Assembly: GCA_002347815.1 (NCBI GenBank) | Contig: DDXV01000023.1 | Location: forward strand, 1 to 30,909 | Reading direction: 5' to 3' | DNA: 30,909 nt | From: Syntrophaceae bacterium UBA2251 | Lineage (GTDB): Bacteria > Desulfobacterota > Syntrophia > Syntrophales > UBA2251 | In this document: in pieces, positions 7,586 through 15,470 of the stretch | Layout: each line of letters starts with the position of its first letter | Position numbering within the stretch: the stretch's first letter is position 1 | Translations under genes and position numbers: made by a program | The notes under the pieces: model-generated | The model's database searches: none | Seen by the model: the letters and a program-made list of their open reading frames with translations, nothing else | What the model was told of the DNA's origin: nothing

Positions 7586-8265
7586 TCGTGGCCGTGCATC
7601 AGCCGCAGTACCTGCCCTGGCTCGGCTATTTCGACAAGATCGACCGCGCCGATGTCTTCGTTCTGCTCGACACGGTCCAGTACAAGAAGAACGAGTGGCA
7701 GAACCGCAACCGGATCAAGACGGCCGCGGGCCCGCAGTGGCTGACGGTGCCGGTGACCTACCGGTTTCCGCAGCGGATCGACGAAGTGGGCGTCAACAAC
7801 CGTGAGCGCTGGCAGCATCAGCACCGCCAGACGCTCGTCTCCAACTACCGGAAAGCGCCCTTCTGGGACGGCCTCGCCCCGTTCCTTGAGGAGGTCCTGA
7901 CGCCGACCTGGGAGAGTCTCGCGCCGCTCAATGTCTTCGTGATCCGGCGGCTCGCCGAGATCCTGGGCATCGCGACGCCCATGCACCTCGCCTCGGAACT
8001 GGGGCCATTGCCGGAGAACCCTGACGAGCGGCTGATCGCGATTGCAAAGCACTTCGGGGCGGACACCTACCTGGCCGGCGCGGGGGGGCTGGATTACATG
8101 GATCTTGATCGATACGCGCGGAGCGGCGTCAATGTGTTGTTTCAGGACTACCGTCATCCGGTCTACGCCCAACGCTTCGGCGCCTTCGAGCCGAACCTGT
8201 CGATCCTTGACCTGCTGTTCAATCACGGGCCGGAAAGTCTTAACATTCTGAGGGGGGAGCGATGA
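7582..8265 (+). CDS. WbqC-like family protein
   Basis: The 227-residue product begins with VAVHQPQYLPWLGYFDKID, followed by VFVLLDTVQYKKNEWQNRNR and WLTVPV. These are the hallmark N-terminal segments of the WbqC-like family found in O-antigen and capsule loci. The family is associated with polysaccharide or amino-sugar biosynthesis, but its exact reaction is not something I can assign from sequence. The protein is soluble, with no membrane segment. Its ATG overlaps the previous stop (ATGA), and its stop overlaps the next ATG in the same way, so it is probably made together with its neighbours. Pairing with a PIG-L deacetylase and a DegT aminotransferase suggests a part in modifying an amino sugar. 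Confidence 0.88.
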   Translation: MIVAVHQPQYLPWLGYFDKIDRADVFVLLDTVQYKKNEWQNRNRIKTAAGPQWLTVPVTYRFPQRIDEVGVNNRERWQHQHRQTLVSNYRKAPFWDGLAPFLEEVLTPTWESLAPLNVFVIRRLAEILGIATPMHLASELGPLPENPDERLIAIAKHFGADTYLAGAGGLDYMDLDRYARSGVNVLFQDYRHPVYAQRFGAFEPNLSILDLLFNHGPESLNILRGER

Positions 8266-8882
8266 ACATCCTGGCGATCGGCGCCCATCCGGACGACATC
8301 GAAGTCGGCTGCGGCGGCACGCTGGCGAAATACGCGCGCAGCGGCCACGAGATCTACCTGCTCATCATGACGGAGGGTGGGATGGGCGGCGAGGCGGACG
8401 TCCGCAAGAAGGAGCAGGACCGCTCTGCGAAGCTCCTCAAGCCCCGGGAGATGATCTGGGGAGGCTACAACGACACCCTCCTGACGCCGCACATGAACCG
8501 GATGGTTCACGATATCGAAACCGTCCTGAAAAAGATCGTCCCGGACTTCATTTTCGTCCATTACGAGGACGACACGCACCAGGACCACCGTGCGCTCGCC
8601 AAGGCCACGGTCTCCGCTACCCGCTACATCAGGAACGTCATCTTCTACGAAGGGCCGACCACGCAAAATTTTGCCCCGACCCTCTTCGTGGACATCCGGG
8701 AGACGATCGACGAGAAGTTCGCCATGCTCCTGGCGCATCGCTCGCAGGTCCGTAAGACCAACATCGAGGGGCTGTCCATCACGGATGTCGTCCGCTCCAC
8801 CGCCGTCTTCCGCGGGATCCAGGGGCGCGTGCCATACGCGGAGGCTTTCGTCCCGCTGCGTCTGTTCATCAACGTGATGTGA
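8262..8882 (+). CDS. PIG-L/LmbE-family deacetylase
   Basis: The 206-residue product has the family's zinc motif AHPDDIEVGCGG, with His9, Asp11 and Asp12 as likely ligand and base. HQDH at 106-109 supplies another zinc ligand. Known family members remove acetyl groups from N-acetylglucosamine-containing substrates such as GlcNAc-PI or mycothiol and bacillithiol intermediates. Some act on antibiotic or glycan precursors. Here the likely substrate is an N-acetylated sugar of the cluster's glycan, which is inference from context. It overlaps the WbqC-like gene by 4 bases. It is the last gene of the tightly overlapping run, because 141 bases separate it from the aminotransferase. No signal peptide is visible, so it should be cytosolic. 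Confidence 0.9.
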   Translation: MNILAIGAHPDDIEVGCGGTLAKYARSGHEIYLLIMTEGGMGGEADVRKKEQDRSAKLLKPREMIWGGYNDTLLTPHMNRMVHDIETVLKKIVPDFIFVHYEDDTHQDHRALAKATVSATRYIRNVIFYEGPTTQNFAPTLFVDIRETIDEKFAMLLAHRSQVRKTNIEGLSITDVVRSTAVFRGIQGRVPYAEAFVPLRLFINVM

Positions 8883-8908
8883 GAGGCATCGCGAAGAATT
8901 CCCTTGCC

Positions 8909-8936
8909 CGAATGCCCCGGCACAGCCGGGAGTTCG
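8909..8936 (+). other. Hairpin in the gap between the deacetylase and aminotransferase genes
   Basis: CCCGGC (8916-8921), a 3-base loop and GCCGGG (8925-8930) form a perfect stem. CGAA and TTCG just outside can pair as well. No T-run follows, so it is not a standard intrinsic terminator. It sits in the only sizeable gap of the cluster and might mark an RNA processing or pausing site, or simply stabilise the upstream transcript. Function is not known. Confidence 0.4.
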
Positions 8937-9023
8937 GATGTTACGCTTATACTTGCGCTACTTCATTTTCACGAGAAGGATGGGAATGAACCAGAAGCGA
9001 CCAGGACCGGGAGGAATTTTTTA

Positions 9024-10079
9024 ATGCATATTATTCCCCATTCGCGCCCCACCCTCGACGAGGAAGAGGTCCGGGCCGTCGCCGCCGTGGTTCGCTCGGG
9101 CCGGATCTCCCAGGGGGACGAGGTGCGCCGCTTCGAGACCGAACTCGCCGGGCAGGTCGACGCCACGGACGCCGTGGCCGTCAGTTCCGGCACCGCCGGC
9201 CTTCATCTGGCCCTTGCGGCCCTTAAGGTCGGCGCGGGCGACGAGGTCGTCATCCCCAGCTTCGTCTGTTCGGCCCTCCTGAACGCCGTACGCTGCGTCC
9301 GGGCGACGCCGGTTTTGGCCGACATCGATCCCGAAACGTTCAATCTCGATGTTGGCGACGTCAGGCGGCGCCTGACCCCCCGGACGAGGGCCGTCATCGT
9401 CCCGCACCTCTTCGGCCTTCCCGCCGACGTTCGGGAGATCGCCGCCCTCGGCGTCCCCGTCATCGAGGACTGCGCCCAGTCCCTGGGAAGCCGCCTCTCC
9501 GGCGCGCCGGCGGGCAGTTTCGGGGTCCTCTCCGTCTTTTCATTCTACGCCACAAAGGTCATCTGCACGGGCGAGGGGGGGATGGTCGTTTCGCGCGATG
9601 CGGGGCTGCTGGCGCGCATCCGCGATTTGCGGGATTACGACGAGAAGTCGGACGACCGCCCACGCTACAACTACAAGCTGACGGACCTCCAGGCGGCGAT
9701 GGGGATCGTGCAGCTCCGGAAGCTCCCTATCTTCATCGCTCGCCGTCGGGACATCGCCGCCCGCTACGACGCCTTCATGAATGAATACGGCATCCCGACA
9801 CCGGCCTGCCCCCCAAACCGGGAGGCCGTCCCATACCGCTACGTCGTCCGGACGGAGCGCATGGAGGAGATCCTGGCCGCGGGGCGGGAGGCCGGCATCG
9901 GCTACCGGCGCCCTGTCTTCAAGCCGCTCCATCGCTACCTCGGCTTGAGCGGCTATCCCCAGACCGATTCGGCCTTCGCGAGCGCCCTGTCCATCCCCAT
10001 TTACCCATCGCTCAGCGATGCGGATATCGAGGCGATCCTGGATCCCCTGCGATCGATCCTCCCCAAGAAGCTCAGGTGA
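9024..10079 (+). CDS. DegT/DnrJ/EryC1/StrS-family PLP aminotransferase
   Basis: The ATG at 9024 was chosen because GGGAGG at 9009-9014 lies 9 bases upstream and the protein then begins MHIIPHSRPTLDEEEV, typical of the family. An open extension back to 8904 lacks such a site. The 351-residue product has the substrate-site segment AVSSGTAGLHLAL, the DCAQSLG motif and the PLP lysine at about Lys178 (FYATKVICTGEGGM). It transfers an amino group, usually from glutamate, onto a keto-sugar nucleotide. With the PIG-L and WbqC-like genes it points to an aminodeoxy sugar in the glycan. The stop overlaps the GTG of the next gene (GTGA). The specific sugar cannot be predicted from sequence alone. Confidence 0.9.
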   Translation: MHIIPHSRPTLDEEEVRAVAAVVRSGRISQGDEVRRFETELAGQVDATDAVAVSSGTAGLHLALAALKVGAGDEVVIPSFVCSALLNAVRCVRATPVLADIDPETFNLDVGDVRRRLTPRTRAVIVPHLFGLPADVREIAALGVPVIEDCAQSLGSRLSGAPAGSFGVLSVFSFYATKVICTGEGGMVVSRDAGLLARIRDLRDYDEKSDDRPRYNYKLTDLQAAMGIVQLRKLPIFIARRRDIAARYDAFMNEYGIPTPACPPNREAVPYRYVVRTERMEEILAAGREAGIGYRRPVFKPLHRYLGLSGYPQTDSAFASALSIPIYPSLSDADIEAILDPLRSILPKKLR

Positions 10080-11239
10080 ACGGCGTGTTCTCGAATGAAA
10101 AGCAGTTGCGGGTATCGTTTCAGCGGATCTTCTGGGGGCTGTCGCTCGTCGTTTTCTGCCTGCTTTGGGTCCCGCCCGTACGACAGTTCTTTTTTGCGAA
10201 CCTCGGCCGTTGGCTCTACATTCTGCTGTTCGCCTCCTTCACCTCCGCCCTGCTCACCCCCGTCGTCCGGCTCCTCGCCCATCGGACCGGAATCGTCGAT
10301 CGCCCCGGCGGCCGGAAGATCCACGCCCGGCCCACCGCCCTTCTGGGCGGCGTGGCCGTGATCCTCTCCTTCATCGGCGCGCTTCTGGCGAACATGATCC
10401 TCGATGCGCGCACGGTCGCCCTGCTCGCGGGCGGCGTCGTCATGGCCGTGGTCGGTCTGCTGGACGATGCGCGCAACGTTCCCGCGCGCTACAAGCTCAT
10501 CATCCAGGTCGCCGTGGTCCTCTTCCTGATCCACTCGGGGATCATCCTCGACCTGTTTCCCATCCATACGACGTGGGGCTACCTCCTGAATGCCGCCCTC
10601 ACCATCCTCTGGATCGTGGGCCTCACGAACGCGATGAACTTCATCGACGGCATGGACGGCCTGGCCACCGGCCTCGCGGCGGTCATTTCCCTGTTCATGG
10701 GCATCGTCGCCTTCCAGACGGCCCAGCCGTTCATGGGTTGGATCGCCATCGCCATGCTGGGAAGCTGCCTGGGATTCCTCCCGTACAATTTCCGCTGGAA
10801 CACCCCGGCCTCGATCTTCCTGGGCGACGCGGGCAGCACCTTCATCGGCTTCGTCCTGTCGGCCCTGGCCATCAAGGCCGCCTGGGCTGACAACAATCCC
10901 ATCGTTTCCTTCGCGACGCCGATCCTCATCTTCTGGGTCCTGATCTTCGACATGACCTATATCACCCTGGAGCGGACGATCACCGGCAAGGTCAAAAGCT
11001 TCCGGGAGTGGATCGACTACGTCGGGACCGACCACCTCCATCACCGCTTGCTGGGGATCTTCGGGGACCGGAAGAAGGTGGTGCTCTTCATCCTCTTCCT
11101 CTCCGCGACGCTGGGCATCAGCGCCGTCACCCTGCGCGGCGCGACAACGCGCGACGGCATCCTCACCGTCGTGCAGGCGCTTCTGATTACGCTTATCGTA
11201 TCCATTCTGGAGTACAGTGGCAGGAATTCGACGAAATAG
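10076..11239 (+). CDS. MraY/WecA-family polyprenyl-phosphate sugar-1-phosphate transferase
   Basis: A GTG start at 10076 overlaps the previous TGA. The 387-residue product is an integral membrane protein with many hydrophobic helices. Family signatures are DRPGGRKIHARPTALLGG near the N-terminus, VGLLDDARNVPARYK, TNAMNFIDGMDGLATG, FLGDAGSTF and DHLHHRLL. These aspartates and histidines bind magnesium and the substrate in WecA, TagO and MraY. It transfers a sugar-1-phosphate, often GlcNAc-1-P, from UDP-sugar to undecaprenyl phosphate at the inner membrane, starting the synthesis of a glycan. It is the last plus-strand gene. The next gene is convergent and no clear intrinsic terminator separates them. 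Peptidoglycan MraY is less likely because the context is polysaccharide. Confidence 0.9.
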   Translation: MNGVFSNEKQLRVSFQRIFWGLSLVVFCLLWVPPVRQFFFANLGRWLYILLFASFTSALLTPVVRLLAHRTGIVDRPGGRKIHARPTALLGGVAVILSFIGALLANMILDARTVALLAGGVVMAVVGLLDDARNVPARYKLIIQVAVVLFLIHSGIILDLFPIHTTWGYLLNAALTILWIVGLTNAMNFIDGMDGLATGLAAVISLFMGIVAFQTAQPFMGWIAIAMLGSCLGFLPYNFRWNTPASIFLGDAGSTFIGFVLSALAIKAAWADNNPIVSFATPILIFWVLIFDMTYITLERTITGKVKSFREWIDYVGTDHLHHRLLGIFGDRKKVVLFILFLSATLGISAVTLRGATTRDGILTVVQALLITLIVSILEYSGRNSTK

Positions 11240-11374
11240 GCCTTCCGGCGGGTTTCGCGACCAGCCGACAAAATGCCGACCTTCCCATCCGGATTCCGTC
11301 CCGGGCGTGAACAACAGTCCTGAATTTTATTTCTGATCCGGCTCCCGGAAGGAAGGGAGGGGGCGGAAGCCTGC

Positions 11375-12907
11375 TCAGGGCGACGCGGATGTCCAGTCGC
11401 ACAGCATCCGGACAAGCAGGCGCACGCCCACGCCGGAGGCCCCTTTGGGAATCGTGGGCCGATCCTTCTTCGCCCAGACCGGACCGGCGATATCCAGATG
11501 AGCCCAGGGGTGCGGACCGACGAACTTGCTCAGGAAAAGCGCGGCGGTGATGGCTCCGCCCTCCCGGCCGCCGGTGTTCTTGAAGTCGGCGATGTCGCTC
11601 TTGATCAGCTCATGGTAGTCCCGCCACAGCGGCAGCTCCCACACGGCTTCGCCCGTCGCGTCGCCGGCGGCCCGCAGGCGGGCCTTCAAGGTCTCGTTGT
11701 TTCCAAAAAGACCGATGAGTTCCGGCCCCAGGGCGACGACGCAGGCCCCCGTCAGGGTGGCCACATCGATCACGGCCTGCGGTTCATACCGCTCCGCGTA
11801 GCTCAGGGCATCGGCCAGCAGGAGTCGGCCTTCAGCGTCCGTATTCATGACCTCGATCGTCCGGCCGGAGAGCGATTTGAGCACGTCGCCCGGTTTGTAG
11901 GCGCCCCCGCCGGGGAGGTTTTCGACCGCCGGAACCAATCCGACGAGGTTCAGTGGCAGTGAGAGGTCGGCCGCGGCCGCCATCGCGGCGAGCACGACGG
12001 CCCCGCCCGCCATATCGTCCTTCATCCCTTCCATGTTTTCATACGATTTGAGCGAAAGCCCGCCGCTGTCGAAGGTCACGCCCTTGCCGACCAGAACGAT
12101 CGGGGAAGCCTCCGTTCCGCCACCGCGGTAGGTCAGGATGATGAATTTCGGGGGCTCATGGCTGGCACAGCCCACGCCAAGCACGGCATGCATCCCGATC
12201 TCGCGCATGCGGTCGGCGTCGAGGACCTCGACGGAAAGCGTCCGCCGAGCAGAGGCGAGATCGGTCGCGACCCGCGCCAGGGCGTCCGGCGTCATGTCGC
12301 CGGGGGGCGTCGAGACCAGATCCCGCGCGAGGCGGACGGCCCCGGAAACGATCTCCGCCCGTCGCACGGCCTGTTCGACCGCAGGGCGCGAACGCCCGTT
12401 CTCGACGGCGAGGATCACCTGAGCCGGGGACGCCCCTTCCTCCGTCTCCTGGGTGCGGTAGGCTTCAAAGCGATAGAGGCCGAGCGCGACCCCCTCGACG
12501 ACGGCCTCCGCCAGTTCCGGCGGATTCAGGGGCGTGGTTCCGGCATCGATGGGGAGGGCCAGCGTGCGCAGGTCGAGCGCCCTCGCCTTCTGCGCCGCCG
12601 CGGCTGAGACCGCCCGGACGGTCTCCGGACGGAATTCCTTCTTCTTGCCCATTCCGGCGACCAGGATGCACCGGGACTTGAGATCGCCCCGGGGATACAG
12701 GACGCAGATCTCCCGGAGCTTTCCCTTGAAGTCGCCCGCGGCGAGGCGTTCGCCGATCAGCCCGCCGCTCGCCCGGTCGATCGCGGCAGCGGCGCCGGAG
12801 AGCCTTTTTTCCCCTTCATAGACGAGCGCCACCCACGCGTCGGCCTCGGTCGCCACGATCTTCCCCGCTCTCACGGCAAACATCCGTCCTTCGCCCCTGT
12901 CCTTCAT
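11375..12907 (-). CDS. pepA: Leucyl aminopeptidase (M17 family)
   Basis: The 510-residue product has a full M17 catalytic domain. GKGVTFDSGGLSLK (Lys275 and Asp280) and NTDAEGRL (355-362, with Asp357 and Glu359) hold the two metal ions and the catalytic lysine. The enzyme removes N-terminal residues from peptides in the cytoplasm and normally forms a hexamer. The ATG at 12907 is preferred over 12931 because GGAGG lies 10 bases upstream. A later ATG at 12883 is also possible. The gene lies downstream of the tRNA-Gly/tRNA-Cys unit on the same strand and convergent with the polysaccharide cluster. No unusual residue was seen. The 3' side has a weak GC-rich hairpin but no T-run. Confidence 0.93.
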   Translation of the reverse strand: MKDRGEGRMFAVRAGKIVATEADAWVALVYEGEKRLSGAAAAIDRASGGLIGERLAAGDFKGKLREICVLYPRGDLKSRCILVAGMGKKKEFRPETVRAVSAAAAQKARALDLRTLALPIDAGTTPLNPPELAEAVVEGVALGLYRFEAYRTQETEEGASPAQVILAVENGRSRPAVEQAVRRAEIVSGAVRLARDLVSTPPGDMTPDALARVATDLASARRTLSVEVLDADRMREIGMHAVLGVGCASHEPPKFIILTYRGGGTEASPIVLVGKGVTFDSGGLSLKSYENMEGMKDDMAGGAVVLAAMAAAADLSLPLNLVGLVPAVENLPGGGAYKPGDVLKSLSGRTIEVMNTDAEGRLLLADALSYAERYEPQAVIDVATLTGACVVALGPELIGLFGNNETLKARLRAAGDATGEAVWELPLWRDYHELIKSDIADFKNTGGREGGAITAALFLSKFVGPHPWAHLDIAGPVWAKKDRPTIPKGASGVGVRLLVRMLCDWTSASP

Positions 12908-12975
12908 CCTCGCTGCACCTCCCCGCGACATTCCGATTCATGCCCATCGTCCGCGCTCTTACCCCGACGCCCTCG

Positions 12976-13008
12976 AAAATGCAACGAGAAGCTTGTTTTA
13001 CAGTTGCA
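12976..13008 (-). terminator. Weak terminator candidate after the tRNA-Gly/tRNA-Cys unit
   Basis: On the minus strand TGCAAC (13008-13003) and GTTGCA (12985-12980) can form a 6-bp stem with a 17-base loop, followed by TTTT. It is weak and lies about 70 bases past the tRNA-Cys end. It could end the tRNA transcript, or readthrough could reach pepA. Confidence 0.3.
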
Positions 13009-13076
13009 TGATCGCGGGGATAAAAGCGGAACTTCAGAGACGTGTGCGTGCCGGAGTTGCGGAAACGAAAGTGAAA

Positions 13077-13152
13077 TGGAGGCGGCATCCGGATTCGAAC
13101 CGGAGAATAACGGTTTTGCAGACCGCTGCCTTAGCCACTTGGCTATGCCGCC
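13077..13152 (-). tRNA. tRNA-Cys (GCA)
   Basis: On the minus strand the sequence folds as a cloverleaf. The 5' acceptor arm starts GGCGGCA and pairs with TGCCGCC at the 3' end. The anticodon GCA is in TCTGCAA, and the T-arm has GGTTCGAATCC. The discriminator base is T, as usual for tRNA-Cys, and CCA is encoded (13077-13079). It is 9 bases downstream of tRNA-Gly and should be co-transcribed with it. Confidence 0.95.
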
Positions 13153-13161
13153 ATAAAAAAT

Positions 13162-13236
13162 TGGAGCGGGCGAACGGATTTGAACCGTCGACGTCCACCT
13201 TGGCAAGGTGGCACTCTACCGCTGAGTTACGCCCGC
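13162..13236 (-). tRNA. tRNA-Gly (GCC)
   Basis: The minus strand reads GCGGGCG at the acceptor 5' side and pairs with CGCCCGC at the 3' side. The anticodon loop TTGCCAA gives GCC. The T-arm contains GGTTCAAATCC, and CCA is encoded at 13162-13164. It is the first gene of the tRNA-Gly/tRNA-Cys unit, just downstream of a consensus promoter. Confidence 0.95.
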
Positions 13237-13255
13237 TCATCGAAGACGTTGGGTC

Positions 13256-13282
13256 ATTATAGCAATTGACCGTTTTTGTCAA
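13256..13282 (-). promoter_or_regulatory. Sigma-70 type promoter for tRNA-Gly/tRNA-Cys
   Basis: On the minus strand there is an exact -35 TTGACA (13282-13277), a 15-base spacer and an exact -10 TATAAT (13261-13256). The -10 is preceded by TGC, an extended -10 feature that can offset the short spacer. The -10 ends about 19 bases before the tRNA-Gly 5' end, which leaves room for a short leader. This is the best promoter in the window. Confidence 0.85.
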
Positions 13283-13318
13283 CACAAAACTTGAACCCTT
13301 GATAACGCCCCCGGCCCG

Positions 13319-14134
13319 TCAGGCTCTCGCTTTTTGCATGCAACGCGCGGCGAGCCCGCGGACGGCATCGAGATAGGGTCCGATCCCGTGGAGAAAGATA
13401 TCGTTGTGGTTGGCCCCGGGGATCTCGAGAAACCGCTTCTCCGGATCCGGCGAGGCCGCGAAGAGGGCCTCCCCGTCGTCAAAGGGGATGATGTGATCGA
13501 ATTCGGCGTGGATCACCAGGGTCGGCCCGGGATAGCGCCCGATTTTCGCGGTGTTGTCGAAAGCCTCCGATTCGGTGATCCCCAGTCTGTCGGTGGCGAC
13601 GCCCAGAAGCCGGAGCAGCGGGAGGGCATAGGCGAAACCGCTTTCAACGATCAGCCCTTCAATGCCGTCCGGATAGTGGGCGGCGAGCTCCAGGGCGGGG
13701 GCGCTCCCCAGCGACCTCCCCATGACGATCAGCGGTCCCGTATGGCGATTCTCGGTCAGCCATCGGCGGACGTACGCGAAGATGACATGCGCGTCGCGCA
13801 TCATGGCCGTGACCGTCGGCCGTCCGCCGGAGCGGCCATAGCCGCGGTAGTCCACCGGCAGGAAGTTGATCGCGATCCTTGCGTACAGCCCGGCGATATC
13901 GTCATAGTCCGAAACGATCTCGCCGTTGCCGTGAAAGAAAAGGATGTTGGGCGCCGCCGGATCGACCAGGTGAAACTTGGCGCCGATCGAGACCCCGTCT
14001 TCAACGGGGATCATGTGGATCCCCTCCGCCTGGCCGGCCCCTCCCGGCTCCCACTCCGGCCGGGGATAAAAAAGGAAGGTCGTGATTTCCGTGCGATCGA
14101 GGGCGGGATAATGGATGGTGGACGGATCGATCAT
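13319..14134 (-). CDS. Alpha/beta-hydrolase fold protein
   Basis: The 271-residue product has the alpha/beta-hydrolase layout. FFHGNGE (about 67-72) forms the oxyanion region. MGRSLGSAPALE gives the nucleophile elbow with Ser141, and HAEFDHIIPF gives Asp213. GANHNDIF gives His243, completing the catalytic triad. PVDYRGYGRSGG is typical of the BEM46/serine aminopeptidase-like branch. The substrate is unknown. No signal peptide is seen, so it is probably cytosolic or peripheral. It is the last gene of the long minus-strand run and starts 24 bases after pgsA with a GGGGTGA ribosome binding site. The tRNA promoter begins soon after its stop. Confidence 0.85.
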   Translation of the reverse strand: MIDPSTIHYPALDRTEITTFLFYPRPEWEPGGAGQAEGIHMIPVEDGVSIGAKFHLVDPAAPNILFFHGNGEIVSDYDDIAGLYARIAINFLPVDYRGYGRSGGRPTVTAMMRDAHVIFAYVRRWLTENRHTGPLIVMGRSLGSAPALELAAHYPDGIEGLIVESGFAYALPLLRLLGVATDRLGITESEAFDNTAKIGRYPGPTLVIHAEFDHIIPFDDGEALFAASPDPEKRFLEIPGANHNDIFLHGIGPYLDAVRGLAARCMQKARA

Positions 14135-14158
14135 ATGGCGTCACCCCGAAGTTCGTTT

Positions 14159-14782
14159 CTACCCCCCCGCCTCATCCTTCCGCTCACGGATCGCACCGCG
14201 GTAGAACTTGACGAAGTAATCGCCGCCGGAAACAACGGTCAGGACGAGCGCCACGTAGAGCACCGCCATGCCGACGACGTGGGCATCGATCCCGAAGAGC
14301 GGATAGTGGATCATCAGGGCCGATACGGCAAAGATCTGGCAGAGGGTTTTCTGCTTGCCCAGCCGGCTGGCATCGATGACCAGCCCCTCCGCGGAGGCCA
14401 TCGAACGCATGCCGTCCACGGCAATGTCGCGGATGATCGTGATGGCCACGATCCACGCGGGGATGCGTCCGATCGGAATCATGAGCAGCATCGCCGTATT
14501 GACGACGAGCTTGTCCGCGATCGGATCCAGAAACTTCCCCATTTTCGTGACGATCTTATATTTGCGGGCAATGTACCCGTCCAGCAGATCGGTGAACGAC
14601 ACCAGGATGAAGAATGCCGTCAGGATCAGGCTCGCTTGGGGCCCCGGCGCCAGCAGGAGCAGGAACAGGGCGGGAATGAAACCGATGCGGATCAGTGTGA
14701 TCGTATTGGGGAGATTGATGACCTCCCGTCGCGAGGGGGAGATGGGGAGCCGGTCGAAGGCCTTGAGCAGAAATTCGATCAT
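14159..14782 (-). CDS. pgsA: CDP-diacylglycerol--glycerol-3-phosphate 3-phosphatidyltransferase
   Basis: The 207-residue membrane protein contains the CDP-alcohol phosphatidyltransferase motif D-G-x2-A-R-x8-G-x3-D-x3-D, seen as DGYIARKYKIVTKMGKFLD followed by PIADK. The N-terminus has LPNTITLIRIGFIPALFLLL, also typical of PgsA. It makes phosphatidylglycerol phosphate from CDP-diacylglycerol and glycerol-3-phosphate at the inner membrane, the first committed step to phosphatidylglycerol and cardiolipin. Several hydrophobic helices are visible. It follows the transaldolase-like gene by 21 bases in the same direction. The length and signature agree with the family, and nothing is missing. Confidence 0.92.
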   Translation of the reverse strand: MIEFLLKAFDRLPISPSRREVINLPNTITLIRIGFIPALFLLLLAPGPQASLILTAFFILVSFTDLLDGYIARKYKIVTKMGKFLDPIADKLVVNTAMLLMIPIGRIPAWIVAITIIRDIAVDGMRSMASAEGLVIDASRLGKQKTLCQIFAVSALMIHYPLFGIDAHVVGMAVLYVALVLTVVSGGDYFVKFYRGAIRERKDEAGG

Positions 14783-14803
14783 CGGGCGCAGCCCTTCTTT
14801 CTT

Positions 14804-15451
14804 CTATTTGGTGGGGACCTTTTTCCAGTCTTCCAGAAATGCCACGACGCCCTTGTCCGTCAGCGGGTGCCCGGCCAGCTGCTCGATCACCTTGTAGGGG
14901 ATGGTCGCCACGTCCGCGCCCATGAGTGCCGCATCGAGGACATGTCGGGGATGGCGGATGCTGGCGACGATCACCTCGGTCTCGAAGCCGTAGTTCTCGT
15001 AAATCGTGAGGATCTGATCGACGAGTTCCATGCCGTCATGGGCGATGTCGTCGAGACGGCCGACAAACGGGCTGACGTAGGCCGCCCCGGCCTTGGCCGC
15101 CATCAGGGCCTGGACGGGCGAAAAAACCAGGGTCTGGTTGACGCGGATGCCTTCGGCCGAGAAGAGCCGCGTGGCCTTCAATCCCTCCGTCGTCATGGGA
15201 ACCTTGATGACGACGTTGGCCCCCATCTTCGCCAGTTTTCGTCCCTCCGCGACCATCTCCTTGGCCGACGTACCGATGACTTCGAGGCTCACCGGCCCCT
15301 CCACGGCCTTGAGAATCCCCTTGACGACCCATGCGAAGGGCTTCTTTTCCCGGGCAATCAGGGTCGGATTGGTCGTTACGCCGTCCACCATGCCGAGGGC
15401 AAGCCCCTGGTTGATCTCGTCGATGTTCGCGGTATCGATAAAAAACTTCAT
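14804..15451 (-). CDS. Transaldolase-like / fructose-6-phosphate aldolase family protein
   Basis: The 215-residue product begins MKFFIDTANIDEI and has GVTTNPTLI (24-32) and the Schiff-base lysine in VVIKVPMT (Lys83). This is the short TalC/Fsa subgroup of the transaldolase family, about 215-220 residues. It could act as a transaldolase in the pentose phosphate pathway or as a fructose-6-phosphate aldolase. Sequence alone does not decide between them with certainty. GGGAGGGAG sits directly before the start. It lies between the YHS-like gene and pgsA in the minus-strand run. Confidence 0.92.
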   Translation of the reverse strand: MKFFIDTANIDEINQGLALGMVDGVTTNPTLIAREKKPFAWVVKGILKAVEGPVSLEVIGTSAKEMVAEGRKLAKMGANVVIKVPMTTEGLKATRLFSAEGIRVNQTLVFSPVQALMAAKAGAAYVSPFVGRLDDIAHDGMELVDQILTIYENYGFETEVIVASIRHPRHVLDAALMGADVATIPYKVIEQLAGHPLTDKGVVAFLEDWKKVPTK

Positions 15452-15470
15452 ACTCCCTCCCGATGGGTTT

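Noticed and set aside
10001..11314. A 437-codon open frame on the minus strand opposite the WecA-like gene
   Set aside because: The translation is rich in charged and repetitive residues typical of antisense frames, while the plus strand holds a clear membrane transferase.
11240..11374. Intrinsic terminator between the convergent WecA-like and pepA genes
   Set aside because: A GC-rich imperfect stem can be drawn, but no T-run follows on either strand, so it was not called as a terminator.
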